Of a DNA stretch of 64,000 nt, positions 55,538 through 64,000 are shown piece after piece. Source of the stretch: Nyssa sinensis (taxonomy: Eukaryota; Streptophyta; Magnoliopsida; Cornales; Nyssaceae). The notes beneath the pieces are model-generated. The model did not search any database. It saw only the letters and a program-made list of their open reading frames with translations, and was not told the DNA's origin. Position numbers and translations under genes: made by a program. The stretch spans positions 2,671,001 through 2,735,000 of the forward strand of contig CM018032.1 of assembly GCA_008638375.1 (NCBI GenBank). Direction: 5' to 3'. Each line of letters begins with the position of its first letter. Position 1 is the stretch's first letter.

Positions 55538-56075
55538 TGATGCAGCTAATTTGGGCTCGTCATGGAATAATCCGTCACTGTGAACCTGAAAAGAGATGAT
55601 TAATAAAAAGCCACCGGGAAAGGTTCCGGTGGTAACCTCTCCGATGGTTAAATTAGTATTCTTTCTCTGTGATCAAAAGTTTTGACTCTTTTATCACTCA
55701 ATATCTCAGATGATCTCCCCCCTTTTTCATACCTGCTTTTTTCTATGTATAGTGTTGAAGAGGCGGTTTAACTTGTCTGACAAGCGGTGGGCATCGTTTT
55801 CATATAATTTATGGCTCCCTTTACACGTGTACGTGCAAGAATGGTTTTCCAAGCCTGTAGCTACTTTTGACAGGACTAGGTCTCACCGCCTGTCAGGCTA
55901 TAGCAGTATAATCATGAGACTTTCGTCATTCTTTTTGTCGATTTCCTCAATTGTTCCGAGCTCGGTATACCGAGGTAAACCTCGGTATACCTTCCCCGTA
56001 GTAAGTAAGAAAAACTAGCTTTTCGGAACACATTCAAGTTGTCTGAATTAAGTAAAGTGTATCTATGACATATCA
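55538..56075 (-). mobile_element. 3' LTR of Tat element B
   Basis: On the minus strand it runs from TGATATGTCATAG to AGCTGCATCA, about 538 bp. This matches the termini of the Tat-family LTRs at 5965 and 20024 and their shared block CATCGGAG(A/C)GG(T/C)TACC(A/G)CCGG. The 5' LTR is beyond the right edge, so the candidate duplication AATAT (55533-55537) cannot be checked. Confidence 0.82.
55964..55991. repeat. Perfect 12-bp inverted repeat inside the LTR of element B
   Basis: GGTATACCGAGG, four bases (TAAA), then CCTCGGTATACC. The left arm is part of a 14-bp palindrome, CTCGGTATACCGAG. Confidence 0.9.
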
Positions 56076-56090
56076 GTTACTCCCCCCCTA
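56076..56090 (-). other. Polypurine tract of Tat element B
   Basis: The minus strand reads TTAGGGGGGGAGTAAC directly before the LTR terminus, corresponding to the G-run plus AGTAGC of elements A and the deletion derivative. Confidence 0.8.
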
Positions 56091-56585
56091 AGCCTTAGTG
56101 CTAAAAACACATGTATTCAAACTAAGGCTGTCGTTTAGGTAAGGTTACGTGTATATTGAAAACACGCGTGTATTTAATTGATTTTATATTTTGAAAAGAC
56201 ATAGCCGTCATGGTACAATTAATGCGCAGTTTTAGTGTTTTGAAAATCGATACCATTTATTATGTCAGCCGTTTTGATGTCGAGTTTCTCGAGAATTTTA
56301 AATATTCACTTTCCCGGTTCTCGAAAGGGGTAAACTGGTACGTTTTTGAAGTGAAATGAGGGTTTATTTTTATTAGACCCGTTTATACCTTTGAAGAATA
56401 TCTTCACAGTATTTAGGAATTTCGGCAAGCATAATCTCCAAATTTCTGCAAGCGTTATTTCCAGTAAGTTTCAGGGCGACTTCCGGTGACTCCAAATCGG
56501 ATTTTGGAAATTTGTGACCGGTAATATTCTAATTTCTTCTTCTTCTTATTCTTTCTTCGTAATCACTCTGTGTTGCGAATCGATT

Positions 56586-57971
56586 ATGTCTAATCCCAAC
56601 CTGAGTGAAGTAAGGGTTGAGTCAGAAATGAGGGGGGAAGAAGATCCATTGTCTTCATCTTCTACTTCATCTTTTTCTTCTTATGATTCCGCCCATGAAT
56701 CTATCGAGGGGGAAATTAAAAAACCTCAGAGGGAAGAGGGTGAGAGCCATGTAACTAAGGGGATGCTTTTTAACCTTAGGAGGCAATTTCAGTTTCCCAA
56801 GAACGTATCATGCAGAGTTCCCAAACCATCAGATCGTCCCTCCGATGTTAAAAGGGGGGAGATTTGTGTTTATTTAGAATGGTTTGAATTAGGCGTACGC
56901 CTTCCTTTACATCCTTTGCTTAGAGAGTTTTTTATTTATTTTAACATCTGTCCTGCCGATTTAAACGTCAATAGTTGGAGGCAGCTTTTAGGTTTTATCG
57001 TTTTAGGTCATTTGAATAAAGTTCCGGTAGATCTGGAGCTTGTTCGTAGTAAAATGGATATGAAGTTCCTCTCTACAGAGGGACTTTATTATACCTGTTT
57101 TGATCAGAGGTACCGACCTCTGACAGCGGTACCCTCTTCCAATAAAACATGGAAGAAATGGTATTTTTTCGTAGGGGGAGGTTGGGAGCGAGAAGACTAT
57201 GAAGGCGACCTGAGTCTTTTTCCTCGGCAAACCGGCCCCATTGGTGAGTCTTGTTAGATCTCAGTTAAATCATAATATGTTAATTTCTTGCTCTTCAAAT
57301 TTACAATTTTACGTGGTTTTATGATCTTTCTACAGATAAGCAGAGGTGGAGAAGGGCACCTTTCTCGCCCGAACTAGAGAGAAAGTTCACACAACTTCTT
57401 CAACCCCCCTACCGACATCATTTACAGATTCTTTCGCCGGCAAATCTGATGGCGGCTGGACTGACCAAGGATGATGCTGCTAAAGTAAAAAAGTCTATTT
57501 TGGCCGGTTACGTCCCATCCTCCAAGTCGAAGGTGGGAGGTTCAACCTCCTCAATACCGGAGCCAGCTGAGATCCCGACGTCATCGGAAGTACCGAGGCC
57601 TGTTCAAAAGAAAAGGCGGGTAGTGTCGAGGGCTGCTCGGGAGGCTGCTGAGACTTCGGCTCAAGAGGCCAGCAAGACAACTCAGACCGAACCGTCGCAG
57701 CCTGCTGAGATTCAACCCCCACAGGCCGAAGCCGCCCCCACTATTCCTGTAACCACCTCTTCCCGCCCGCCCAATGCTCAAGGGGGGTCAAGCTCAGGAC
57801 CACCCAATCCTGCCGCGGCACCCAATGGTTCAGAGGCTATAAAAGCGGCTCTAAAGATGGGACTGCCCTCTGGTTTTCACAAGAAAGATACAAGGCAGAT
57901 TATGGGCGAACTGATGACGGGTTATGTGAGGGTAAAGCTTCCTTTCTTTTCCTCTCTCTTTTTTCTGTTTT

Positions 57972-58023
<52 letters not shown>

Positions 58024-58682
58024 GTATTTTGTTTGGTCGGTAGGGTGTTGGAGCGATGGGATTGTTAATGGATCGTTTCGATGAAGCCCAGAAGGCAACG
58101 AAACTTCAGGAGGAACTGAAGAAAGTAAAGGCCGAATTGAGTACGGCCAAAACTGAAGTGAAGGATACGAAGACGGAACTTACTTTGGCCAAATCGAATC
58201 TGACTCATGCAGAAACCAAATTGATGGTTTCTGATGCCGAACTTGGGGCGGCTCAAGCCAGGGTCAAGTCTCTGGAGACTAAGTGCAAAGCTGTTGAGTC
58301 GGAAAACATAGTCTTAACCCAGAAGCTAGGAACCATGCTTGATCAACGGGATGCGTTTCGTCAGAAGATGGAGGAGCAAAAGAAAAAGGTTAAAGATACC
58401 GAGATGGCGGCGGCTACAAAACTTGAAGAAGTTAAGGTTGCTACCCAAGAAGCTACCAAGGCTGGAATGATGGATTTAGTGAACTCTATGGGAAGAGAGC
58501 TGGTGGATTCTGGTTACCTCCTTTGTAGGAAGAAAATTCAAAAGTTGTACCCAAACTTGGACATTTCTCGTCTAGACGATGTCGAAGTTGAGTCGCTACC
58601 GAGCTCTCCCAATCCTCCCGATGTGGAAGGTTTTGTTGAAACGGTCCCTCCTATCTCCTCTATCCCTCCGAAGTCGAAGTAG
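56586..58682 (+). CDS. Intact three-exon gene on the opposite strand of Tat element B
   Basis: Exons 56586-57243, 57336-57931 and 58044-58682 give an uninterrupted 630 codons. Introns (92 and 112 bp) are GTGAGT...CTACAG and GTAAAG...GGTAG and preserve the frame. The ATG at 56586 follows a pyrimidine-rich leader, as in the copy at 20923. The N-terminus is Ser/Glu-rich. A conserved domain (FQFPKNVSCRVP, GEICVYLEWFELGVRL, NVNSWRQLLGF) follows. The middle is Pro/Ala/Ser-rich and basic (KKRRVVSR). Residues ~425-590 are heptad-like with Lys/Glu/Leu/Ala, likely coiled coil. The C-terminus holds KKIQKLYPNLDISRLDDV. Proteins of this type are annotated as putative gypsy-type transposon (Transposase_28), and opposite-strand genes are known in some Tat elements (e.g. 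Grande). Biochemical role unknown. Confidence 0.8.
57973..58019 (+). repeat. Poly-T tract of about 47 bases in intron 2
   Basis: An uninterrupted T-run shortly before the 3' splice site at 58043. Length may be unreliable in sequencing. Confidence 0.85.
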
Positions 58683-59029
58683 ATAATATTTTGTAAAAAA
58701 TATTTGTATTTCTTTGATTTATATATATGAAATTTTACTGTTTAGCCGGATTATTATTTTTTGTACTTGGTCATTTTATGAAATGAAAAACAACAGTTCT
58801 CTGTTTTGACTTTCATTTTGTTTTAATCTAGCTCTGAATGCCTTTCATACTTAATACCGAATCAATTCGTTTTAATAAGCAGATAACAATAAATTTATTT
58901 TGTTCGGACATAAATCAAAGAATATAGATCAAAGATAGAACAAATATATTCTCATTTATCACAAGTATCTGAATCTAACCTGGTGGTCATCTGAAGTGAA
59001 CCAAGTCGATAAGGATCTTATGTTTTTCT
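58683..59029. other. Region between the opposite-strand gene and the tandem array
   Basis: Presumed 3' UTR of the gene at 56586 and 3' UTR of the element. No coding region seen. Confidence 0.5.
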
Positions 59030-59420
59030 GAAACCAGGTCGGTAGACCGGTATCTTTACTTGTAGTCATACCCATAGTACGTAGCTAGCAGAGGCCTTGC
59101 TGAGCTAGATATCAGGCCTGTGGACCAGTCTCTTTTCTTGGAGCCATACCTACAGCACCTTGGCTTGTAGGGGCCTTGGTGATTTCAAGATCAGGTCGGT
59201 AGACCAGTATCTTTTCTTGGAGCCATACCTACAGCGCTCAGGCTTGTAGGGGCCTTTGTGATTTCAAGATCAGGTCGGTAGACCAGTATCTTTTCTTGGA
59301 GCCATACCTACAACGCTTAGGCTTGTAGGGGCCTTTGTGATTTCAAGATCAGGTCGGTAGACCAGTATCTTTTCTTGGAGCCATACCTACAGCGCTTAGG
59401 CTTGTAGGGGCCTTTGTTGC
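59030..59420 (-). repeat. Tandem repeat after pol of element B, ~80-bp units
   Basis: About five units. The last three are nearly identical and contain ATCAGGTCGGTAGACCAG, TCTTTTCTTGGAGCCATACC and GGCTTGTAGGGGCC. The first two are more diverged. Position corresponds to the unrelated array of element A at 2882-3214. Confidence 0.88.
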
Positions 59421-59481
59421 AGAACAAGTTGGTAGATTTTCCGTGTTGAGAAGATATATCACCTGAAAGGTAGAAATAATT

Positions 59482-62400
59482 TTATTGATAATACTGTCTT
59501 AGGTGCTCGATGTTCCATGGTCTGGGAATCAGTTTTCCCTCCATGTCTTCCAACCAGTAGGTTGTTGGCCTGTTAATCTTTATAATTCGGTAAGGTCCTT
59601 CCCAATTTGGGGACAACTTTCCTATCGTAGGTTCCTTGGTATTTGGGAAGATTCTTCGTAGAACCAGATCACCTAAGTCAAAGTTTCTACCTTTGACCTT
59701 TTTATTAAAGCTTTTGGCCATCCTTCGTTGACATTCTTCCATTCGAATTGAAGCCTGTTCTCTTTTTCCTTCGAGTAAGTCGAGGTTCTCGATTAACTGA
59801 AGCGGATTTGTTTCCGGATTGAAGGCTTCTGTTCTCCATGTGGGCATACCGATTTCTACGGGAATGACCGCCTCAGAACCATATGTGAGTGAGAATGGTG
59901 TTTCCTGGGTAGCACTGCTCCTCGTTGTTCGGTAAGCCCAGAGTACTCCAGGAAGTTCTTCTGTCCATTTTCCTTTTGCTCGTTCCAGCCTCTTTTTGAT
60001 ACCACTTAATATAGTCCGGTTCGTCACCTCGGCCTGTCCGTTTGCCTGTGGATGTCCTGGCGAGGAAAAATGATGGCTGATATGGAGATCGTCACAGAAT
60101 TTTCTAAATACTTTTCCTGAAAACTGGGTGCCATTATCTGATATGATAGTTCGTGGCACTCCAAACCTGCAAACGATATTTCTCCATGTGAAATTTTTTA
60201 CATCCACCTCGGTAATGTGAGTCAGTGGTTCTGCTTCCGCCCATTTGGAGAAGTAATCAATAGCGATCAACAAATACTTCCTATTTTGAGGAGCTTTGGG
60301 CAAAGGTCCAACAATATCCATCCCCCATTGGGCAAAAGGCCAGGGACTGACAATGGGTACAAGCTCTTGTTGTGGTAGATGTTGATAAGAAGCAAAACGC
60401 TGACATTTGTCACATCTCTTTACATACTCCCTGGCTTGAATCAGCATACCGGGCCAGTAATAACCATGGGTCAACGCCCGATGGGATATGGTCCTGCCAC
60501 CATTATGATTGCCGCATATCCCTTCATGAATCTCGGCTAGTACATACCCCGATTCTTCTGGAGATAGGCACCTCAGTAAAGGTTGGGTGTAGGACCTACG
60601 GTAGAGTTGCTCATTTAAAATCAGATACCGAGCTGCTCTGATCCGTAGTTTACGTGCTTGACTCCTATCTTCCGGGAGTTTTCCTTCTTTTAGGTATCTG
60701 AAAATAGGAGCTCTCCAGTCTTGACATTGTTCTAAGAGGTGAATTTTTTGAACTTTGTCAATACTGGGGTGATCTTGGGAAGAGATAATTAATTCTGAAT
60801 TCCCTTTGGTACCGAGATGAGAAGCCATATTTGCTAATGCATCTGCCCTTGTGTTCTGTTTTCTCTCTATTTTATGAATACGGAAAGTGGCAAATGATTT
60901 TTGTAGAAAACTTACCATTTCGGCATATTTGATCATTCTATCATCTTTCACAGCAAATTCACCCAGAACTTGGCCCACCACTAATTGAGAATCAGAGAAG
61001 GCTTCGAGGTTGTGAGCTTCATGTTCTCGGGCTAGTTGCATGCCAAGGATTAATGCTTCATATTCAGCCTCATTGTTTGAAGCCCTAAATCCCAAAGTAA
61101 CTGCTTTCTCTGTAGAAATACCATCGGGAGATCGGAGGATAAGACCAACTCCGGACCCTTTATCAGTGGAAGAGCCATCCACATATAAATGCCACGTGGC
61201 CATGGTTGGGTTAGCGTCCAACTTCTGTTTTAGTGCTGGGGTGAATTCAGCAATAAAATCTGCCAAAGCTTGCGCTTTAATAGCAGTCCGAGGTGTATAG
61301 GTGATATCGAATTCTCCCAGCTCTATTGACCATTTCACGAGACGACCTGAAATTTCAGGTTTATGTAGTACGGCTTTTAAGGGGTATGAAGTTGGGACTA
61401 TAATTGAATGAGACTGAAAATAAGGCCTGAGTTTTCTGGCCGATATGACGAGTGCGAAGGCTAGCTTTTCTATCTCGGGATATCTTTGTTCTGATCCAAG
61501 AAGTGCTTTACTCACGTAGAATATGGGTTTTTGAACCCCTTGGTCTTCTCGGAGTAATGCAGAGCTTACGGCATTTTCAGATACCGCGAGGTATAAAAGC
61601 AGCTTCTCTCCTTTTATTGGCGTAGATAACAATTCTGGAGATGCCATATATTTTTTAAGCTCCAGAAAAGCTTTGTCGCATTCAGAGGTCCACTCCAAGG
61701 TCTTATTTCCCCGTAGAGCTTTGAAGAAGGGAAGACAGCGGTCAGTAGACCTTGATATGAAGCGATTCAGGGCCGCAATCCGGCCATTCAAAGTCTGTAT
61801 CTCCTTCCTAGACCTCGGAGGCTCGAGTTCTACCAAAGCTTTGATTTGGGATGGATCGGCTTCAATGCCTCGTTGTGAGACAAGAAAACCCAGAAACTTA
61901 CCACGGCTCACCCCAAAGATACATTTAGATGGATTTAACTTCATCTTATGTTTGTTCAGGATGTCGAAGGTCTTTTTTAAATGTTCAACGTGATCCTTCT
62001 TCTGCTGACTCTTGACCAGCATGTCATCGATATACACCTCCATCGTATCACCGATCAGAGATGCAAACATTTTGTTGACCAAACGTTGATAGGTGGCTCC
62101 AGCATTTTTAAGACCAAAAAGCATCACTTTGTAGCAATACAAGCCTCGTTCAGAGATGAAAGAGGTCTTTTCTTGATCGGGAGGATACATCTGAATTTGG
62201 TTGTATCCTGAGTATGCATCCATGAAGCTCATCAACTCGTAACCAGCAGTTGCGTCAACGAGTTGATCAATTCTGGGAATGGGGAAACTATCCTTCGGGC
62301 AAGCTTTGTTAAGGTCGGTATAATCAACACATACTCGCCATTTCCCATTTTTCTTTTTAACCAGGACTGTGTTAGCAAGCCATTCTGGGTAAAATACTTC

Positions 62401-62799
62401 CCTGATTAACTGTGCATCTAGTAATCGCTGGACTTCATCATTGATGATCTTATGTCTCTCGGGAGCAAATGTTCGTCTCTTCTGCCTTACAGGGTGGTAC
62501 TCAGGATTTGTCGTTAGTTTATGGCAAATACATGAGGGGTCGATACCTTCCATGTCCTTAGTTTCCCATGCAAAGGTTGATAACTGAGTTTTCAGAAACT
62601 CAATTATCACTTCTTGTTCTGGTGGAGATAAGTCAGCGCCCACCTGTAAATACCGTCCTTCTTCCTCATGTCCTACCGAGATCTTCAGTGGATCTTGGAC
62701 CGGAGCAGCCATGCTATCTATGCCACGCGGACTTAAAGGCGCATCAATCTTGGTAGGACAACACGCATCTTCACCTCGGTCAGACAGGTCGAGAATCAT
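59482..62799 (-). CDS. Tat Pol: reverse transcriptase, two RNase H domains, integrase
   Basis: 1105 uninterrupted residues, in frame with the upstream gag-protease frame. They are separated from it by a TAG at 62824-62826 and eight codons. The RT covers residues ~130-330, with YIDD at 256-259. The first RNase H-like segment (~395-500) lacks the usual acidic start (LYLAVSENAVSSALL). A second, complete RNase H begins at WHLYVDGSST (~536-545), with further acidic residues at E579 and D604. This doubled, first-degenerate arrangement is diagnostic of the Tat lineage. The integrase has the zinc-binding HHCC from ~H758 to C799, then D828, D888 and E924 with 35 residues between the last two. The C-terminus ends NIEHLRQYYQ. 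All catalytic residues inspected are present, so the enzyme part looks functional. Confidence 0.95.
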   Translation of the reverse strand: MILDLSDRGEDACCPTKIDAPLSPRGIDSMAAPVQDPLKISVGHEEEGRYLQVGADLSPPEQEVIIEFLKTQLSTFAWETKDMEGIDPSCICHKLTTNPEYHPVRQKRRTFAPERHKIINDEVQRLLDAQLIREVFYPEWLANTVLVKKKNGKWRVCVDYTDLNKACPKDSFPIPRIDQLVDATAGYELMSFMDAYSGYNQIQMYPPDQEKTSFISERGLYCYKVMLFGLKNAGATYQRLVNKMFASLIGDTMEVYIDDMLVKSQQKKDHVEHLKKTFDILNKHKMKLNPSKCIFGVSRGKFLGFLVSQRGIEADPSQIKALVELEPPRSRKEIQTLNGRIAALNRFISRSTDRCLPFFKALRGNKTLEWTSECDKAFLELKKYMASPELLSTPIKGEKLLLYLAVSENAVSSALLREDQGVQKPIFYVSKALLGSEQRYPEIEKLAFALVISARKLRPYFQSHSIIVPTSYPLKAVLHKPEISGRLVKWSIELGEFDITYTPRTAIKAQALADFIAEFTPALKQKLDANPTMATWHLYVDGSSTDKGSGVGLILRSPDGISTEKAVTLGFRASNNEAEYEALILGMQLAREHEAHNLEAFSDSQLVVGQVLGEFAVKDDRMIKYAEMVSFLQKSFATFRIHKIERKQNTRADALANMASHLGTKGNSELIISSQDHPSIDKVQKIHLLEQCQDWRAPIFRYLKEGKLPEDRSQARKLRIRAARYLILNEQLYRRSYTQPLLRCLSPEESGYVLAEIHEGICGNHNGGRTISHRALTHGYYWPGMLIQAREYVKRCDKCQRFASYQHLPQQELVPIVSPWPFAQWGMDIVGPLPKAPQNRKYLLIAIDYFSKWAEAEPLTHITEVDVKNFTWRNIVCRFGVPRTIISDNGTQFSGKVFRKFCDDLHISHHFSSPGHPQANGQAEVTNRTILSGIKKRLERAKGKWTEELPGVLWAYRTTRSSATQETPFSLTYGSEAVIPVEIGMPTWRTEAFNPETNPLQLIENLDLLEGKREQASIRMEECQRRMAKSFNKKVKGRNFDLGDLVLRRIFPNTKEPTIGKLSPNWEGPYRIIKINRPTTYWLEDMEGKLIPRPWNIEHLRQYYQ

Positions 62800-62814
62800 T
62801 TGCCTCCGAGATGT

Positions 62815-62835
62815 CTGTAATTGCTATTGCTGTTT
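62815..62835 (-). promoter_or_regulatory. Candidate leaky UAG between protease and RT of element B
   Basis: The minus strand reads CAA TAG CAA TTA CAG. TAG followed by CARYYA is the strongest known readthrough context in plants, first defined at the tobacco mosaic virus replicase stop. The frame is open on both sides. It could also be a simple CAG-to-TAG mutation in a Gln-rich stretch. Confidence 0.45.
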
Positions 62836-63375
62836 GTCACCTTTGAGTGCAACAACATGGCATTCCCGAGATGATGATTGGGAACCTCGAATAGTGCAGA
62901 TTTGATCGTTCTGTACATATTTGAGACACTGGTGAAGGGTAGACGTGACAGCTCCTATTTGATGTAACCATGGTCTTCCCATGATCACGTTGTAGGGAGA
63001 TCGGCAGTCCACAATCACATATTCAGATAAGACCGTTTTTTGTTCGTCGCCAACCCCAATAGTTGTTGGGAAGTCAATACCGCCCATAGGAGAACTTAGA
63101 TGTCCATCGAAACCAGCCATTACTGCCGAGGTGTCTTTGAGGTCAGACACGTTCAACTTCATCTTTTGGAAAGGCTCAAAAAATAAGATATTAGTGGAAC
63201 TGCCGGTGTCCACTAATACTCTAGAGATGTCGAAGTTGGCGACACGAAGAGTAATGACCAACGCATCGGTATGCGGGTGATGTATGCCAACTAGATCCAG
63301 TTCGGAGAATTGGATTTGTGGTGAGGGTTTCAGCTTTTTCTCCAGAGTCATGATTTGAACCGGAATTGGTGCCAT
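62824..63375 (-). CDS. Tat aspartic protease region of the gag-pro frame
   Basis: A 183-residue open stretch lying in the same frame as gag upstream and pol downstream. The retroviral-type protease is recognised by VLVDTGSSTNILF (active-site DTG at residues 56-58 from the Met at 63375) and the later VIMGRPWLH flap/C-terminal motif. It would cleave the polyprotein inside virus-like particles. The Met at 63375 is simply the first after the TAG at 63520-63522. In the ancestral element the region would continue from gag without a new start. It ends at the TAG with the readthrough-like context. Confidence 0.85.
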   Translation of the reverse strand: MAPIPVQIMTLEKKLKPSPQIQFSELDLVGIHHPHTDALVITLRVANFDISRVLVDTGSSTNILFFEPFQKMKLNVSDLKDTSAVMAGFDGHLSSPMGGIDFPTTIGVGDEQKTVLSEYVIVDCRSPYNVIMGRPWLHQIGAVTSTLHQCLKYVQNDQICTIRGSQSSSRECHVVALKGDKQQ

Positions 63376-63519
63376 TTTTGCTTCTCGCGCATAACGCTTC
63401 CTCGCCCGATTTGAAGTGCCAGAAAGAGAATTAGTGGCATGGAGAACGAGGATGACATGAGCGTTGGCTTGTGATGGCTGATTAGTCCCAAGAGTAGACC
63501 CCTGATCTTGTTTTGGTAG

Positions 63520-64000
63520 CTAAGACTTAGGCTCCTGCCGAGGTTGTTGGGGTTTCTGAGTCTGATTATTTGATCCAGATTCCCGTTGAACGAATTCTTT
63601 CAATCGTCCCCTTCGAATTAGCTGCTCAATCTCCTGTTGAAGATGTCGGCATGTTTCCGTAGTATGTCCGTGGTCTCGGTGAAATTCACAATACTTACTA
63701 CGATCTCGGTGGTCCGGATCAGCATATAATGGATCTGGACGCTTGAAATTTTCCTGTGTCTTGACCTGATGATAAATCTCAGATATAGAAGCAGTCAAGG
63801 GTGGCAATGGCACACTCAGAGGTGCGTATGATCTGAAACGTCCCGAGGTTGTTTGATTTTGACCTCGGGATGTTTTCGTCTCAGGACTTCTCTGCCGCTT
63901 GCTGGTATTGCCAGCATTCTGCGTCTGTGATTTTCCCTCATGTTGTACTTGTTCTTTGGCGAGACGGAGGGATGTTCTGGTGTCTTCCAAGTTTATGTGT
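63520..64000 (-). CDS. C-terminal Gag of Tat element B, open to the window edge
   Basis: Nucleocapsid part of Gag, entering from outside the right edge. The zinc-binding motif YCEFHRDHGHTTETC (near 63690-63640) is the variant typical of Tat-lineage Gag. It is surrounded by Gln/Arg/Lys-rich, RNA-binding sequence. The frame is the same as protease and pol. It ends with TAG at 63520-63522, whose following bases (CTA CCA) do not resemble a readthrough signal. That codon most likely arose from CAG and would block expression of everything downstream. After it the frame is open again through Ser/Asn-rich linker sequence up to the protease. Confidence 0.85.
   Translation of the reverse strand, partial: HINLEDTRTSLRLAKEQVQHEGKSQTQNAGNTSKRQRSPETKTSRGQNQTTSGRFRSYAPLSVPLPPLTASISEIYHQVKTQENFKRPDPLYADPDHRDRSKYCEFHRDHGHTTETCRHLQQEIEQLIRRGRLKEFVQRESGSNNQTQKPQQPRQEPKS

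Noticed and set aside
63520..63522. Second TAG in the gag frame of element B as another readthrough site
   Set aside because: It is followed by CTA CCA, not CARYYA, and the codon is best explained as a CAG-to-TAG mutation.

Overview
The window looks like nuclear DNA of a flowering plant, probably a eudicot. It is AT-rich and crowded with LTR retrotransposons of both plant superfamilies. It contains one clearly recognisable, intact multi-exon host gene, a bHLH transcription factor of the FBH/bHLH80-81 group. No bacterial operon, CRISPR array, rRNA or tRNA gene was seen. All coordinates, mismatch counts and splice sites were read by eye, without database searches.

Layout, left to right. (1) 1-6416: the 3' part of a heavily decayed Tat-clade Ty3/gypsy element (element A, + strand): pol, a ~65-bp tandem array, a broken gene on the opposite strand, polypurine tract and 3' LTR. 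(2) 6417-13531: AT-rich DNA with microsatellites, a 522-bp inverted-repeat element with a perfect 9-bp target duplication, and tandem and dispersed repeats. (3) 13532-18466: a complete but coding-dead Ty1/copia element with 165-bp LTRs and target duplication catat. (4) 19362-21656: a deletion derivative of the Tat family, one LTR of which was cut in two by a ~2-kb inversion with breakpoints in AT repeats. (5) 25345-~31610: a three-level nest: an old LTR element, holding a 1.4-kb-internal-free (0.8-kb internal) non-autonomous LTR element, holding a 2.9-kb solo LTR of Tekay/Del type. (6) 32795-36995: the bHLH gene in five exons, predicting 256 residues. (7) 38514-48438: tandem repeats, a fragment of a plant-mobile-domain gene, and a 6.1-kb block of repeats with two minisatellites. 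(8) 48439-48900: a CACTA-like terminus next to a captured exon fragment of the Dim1/YLS8 splicing-factor gene. (9) 49404-54707: a young, almost intact Ty1/copia element on the - strand, with a single nonsense codon. (10) 55538-64000: a second Tat element (element B, - strand) whose gag-protease-RT-RNaseH-integrase frame runs off the right edge, and which carries an apparently intact three-exon gene on the opposite strand.

The most interesting system is the Tat family. Three copies (A, the deletion derivative, and B) share LTR ends (TGAT...ATCA) and a convergently placed gene on the opposite strand. Both introns of that gene sit at the same places in A and B, and a TATA-like box lies between the polypurine tract and its start in two copies. 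In B the stop codon between protease and reverse transcriptase is a UAG in the exact context used for leaky termination by plant RNA viruses, which suggests that Pol may be made by stop-codon readthrough.
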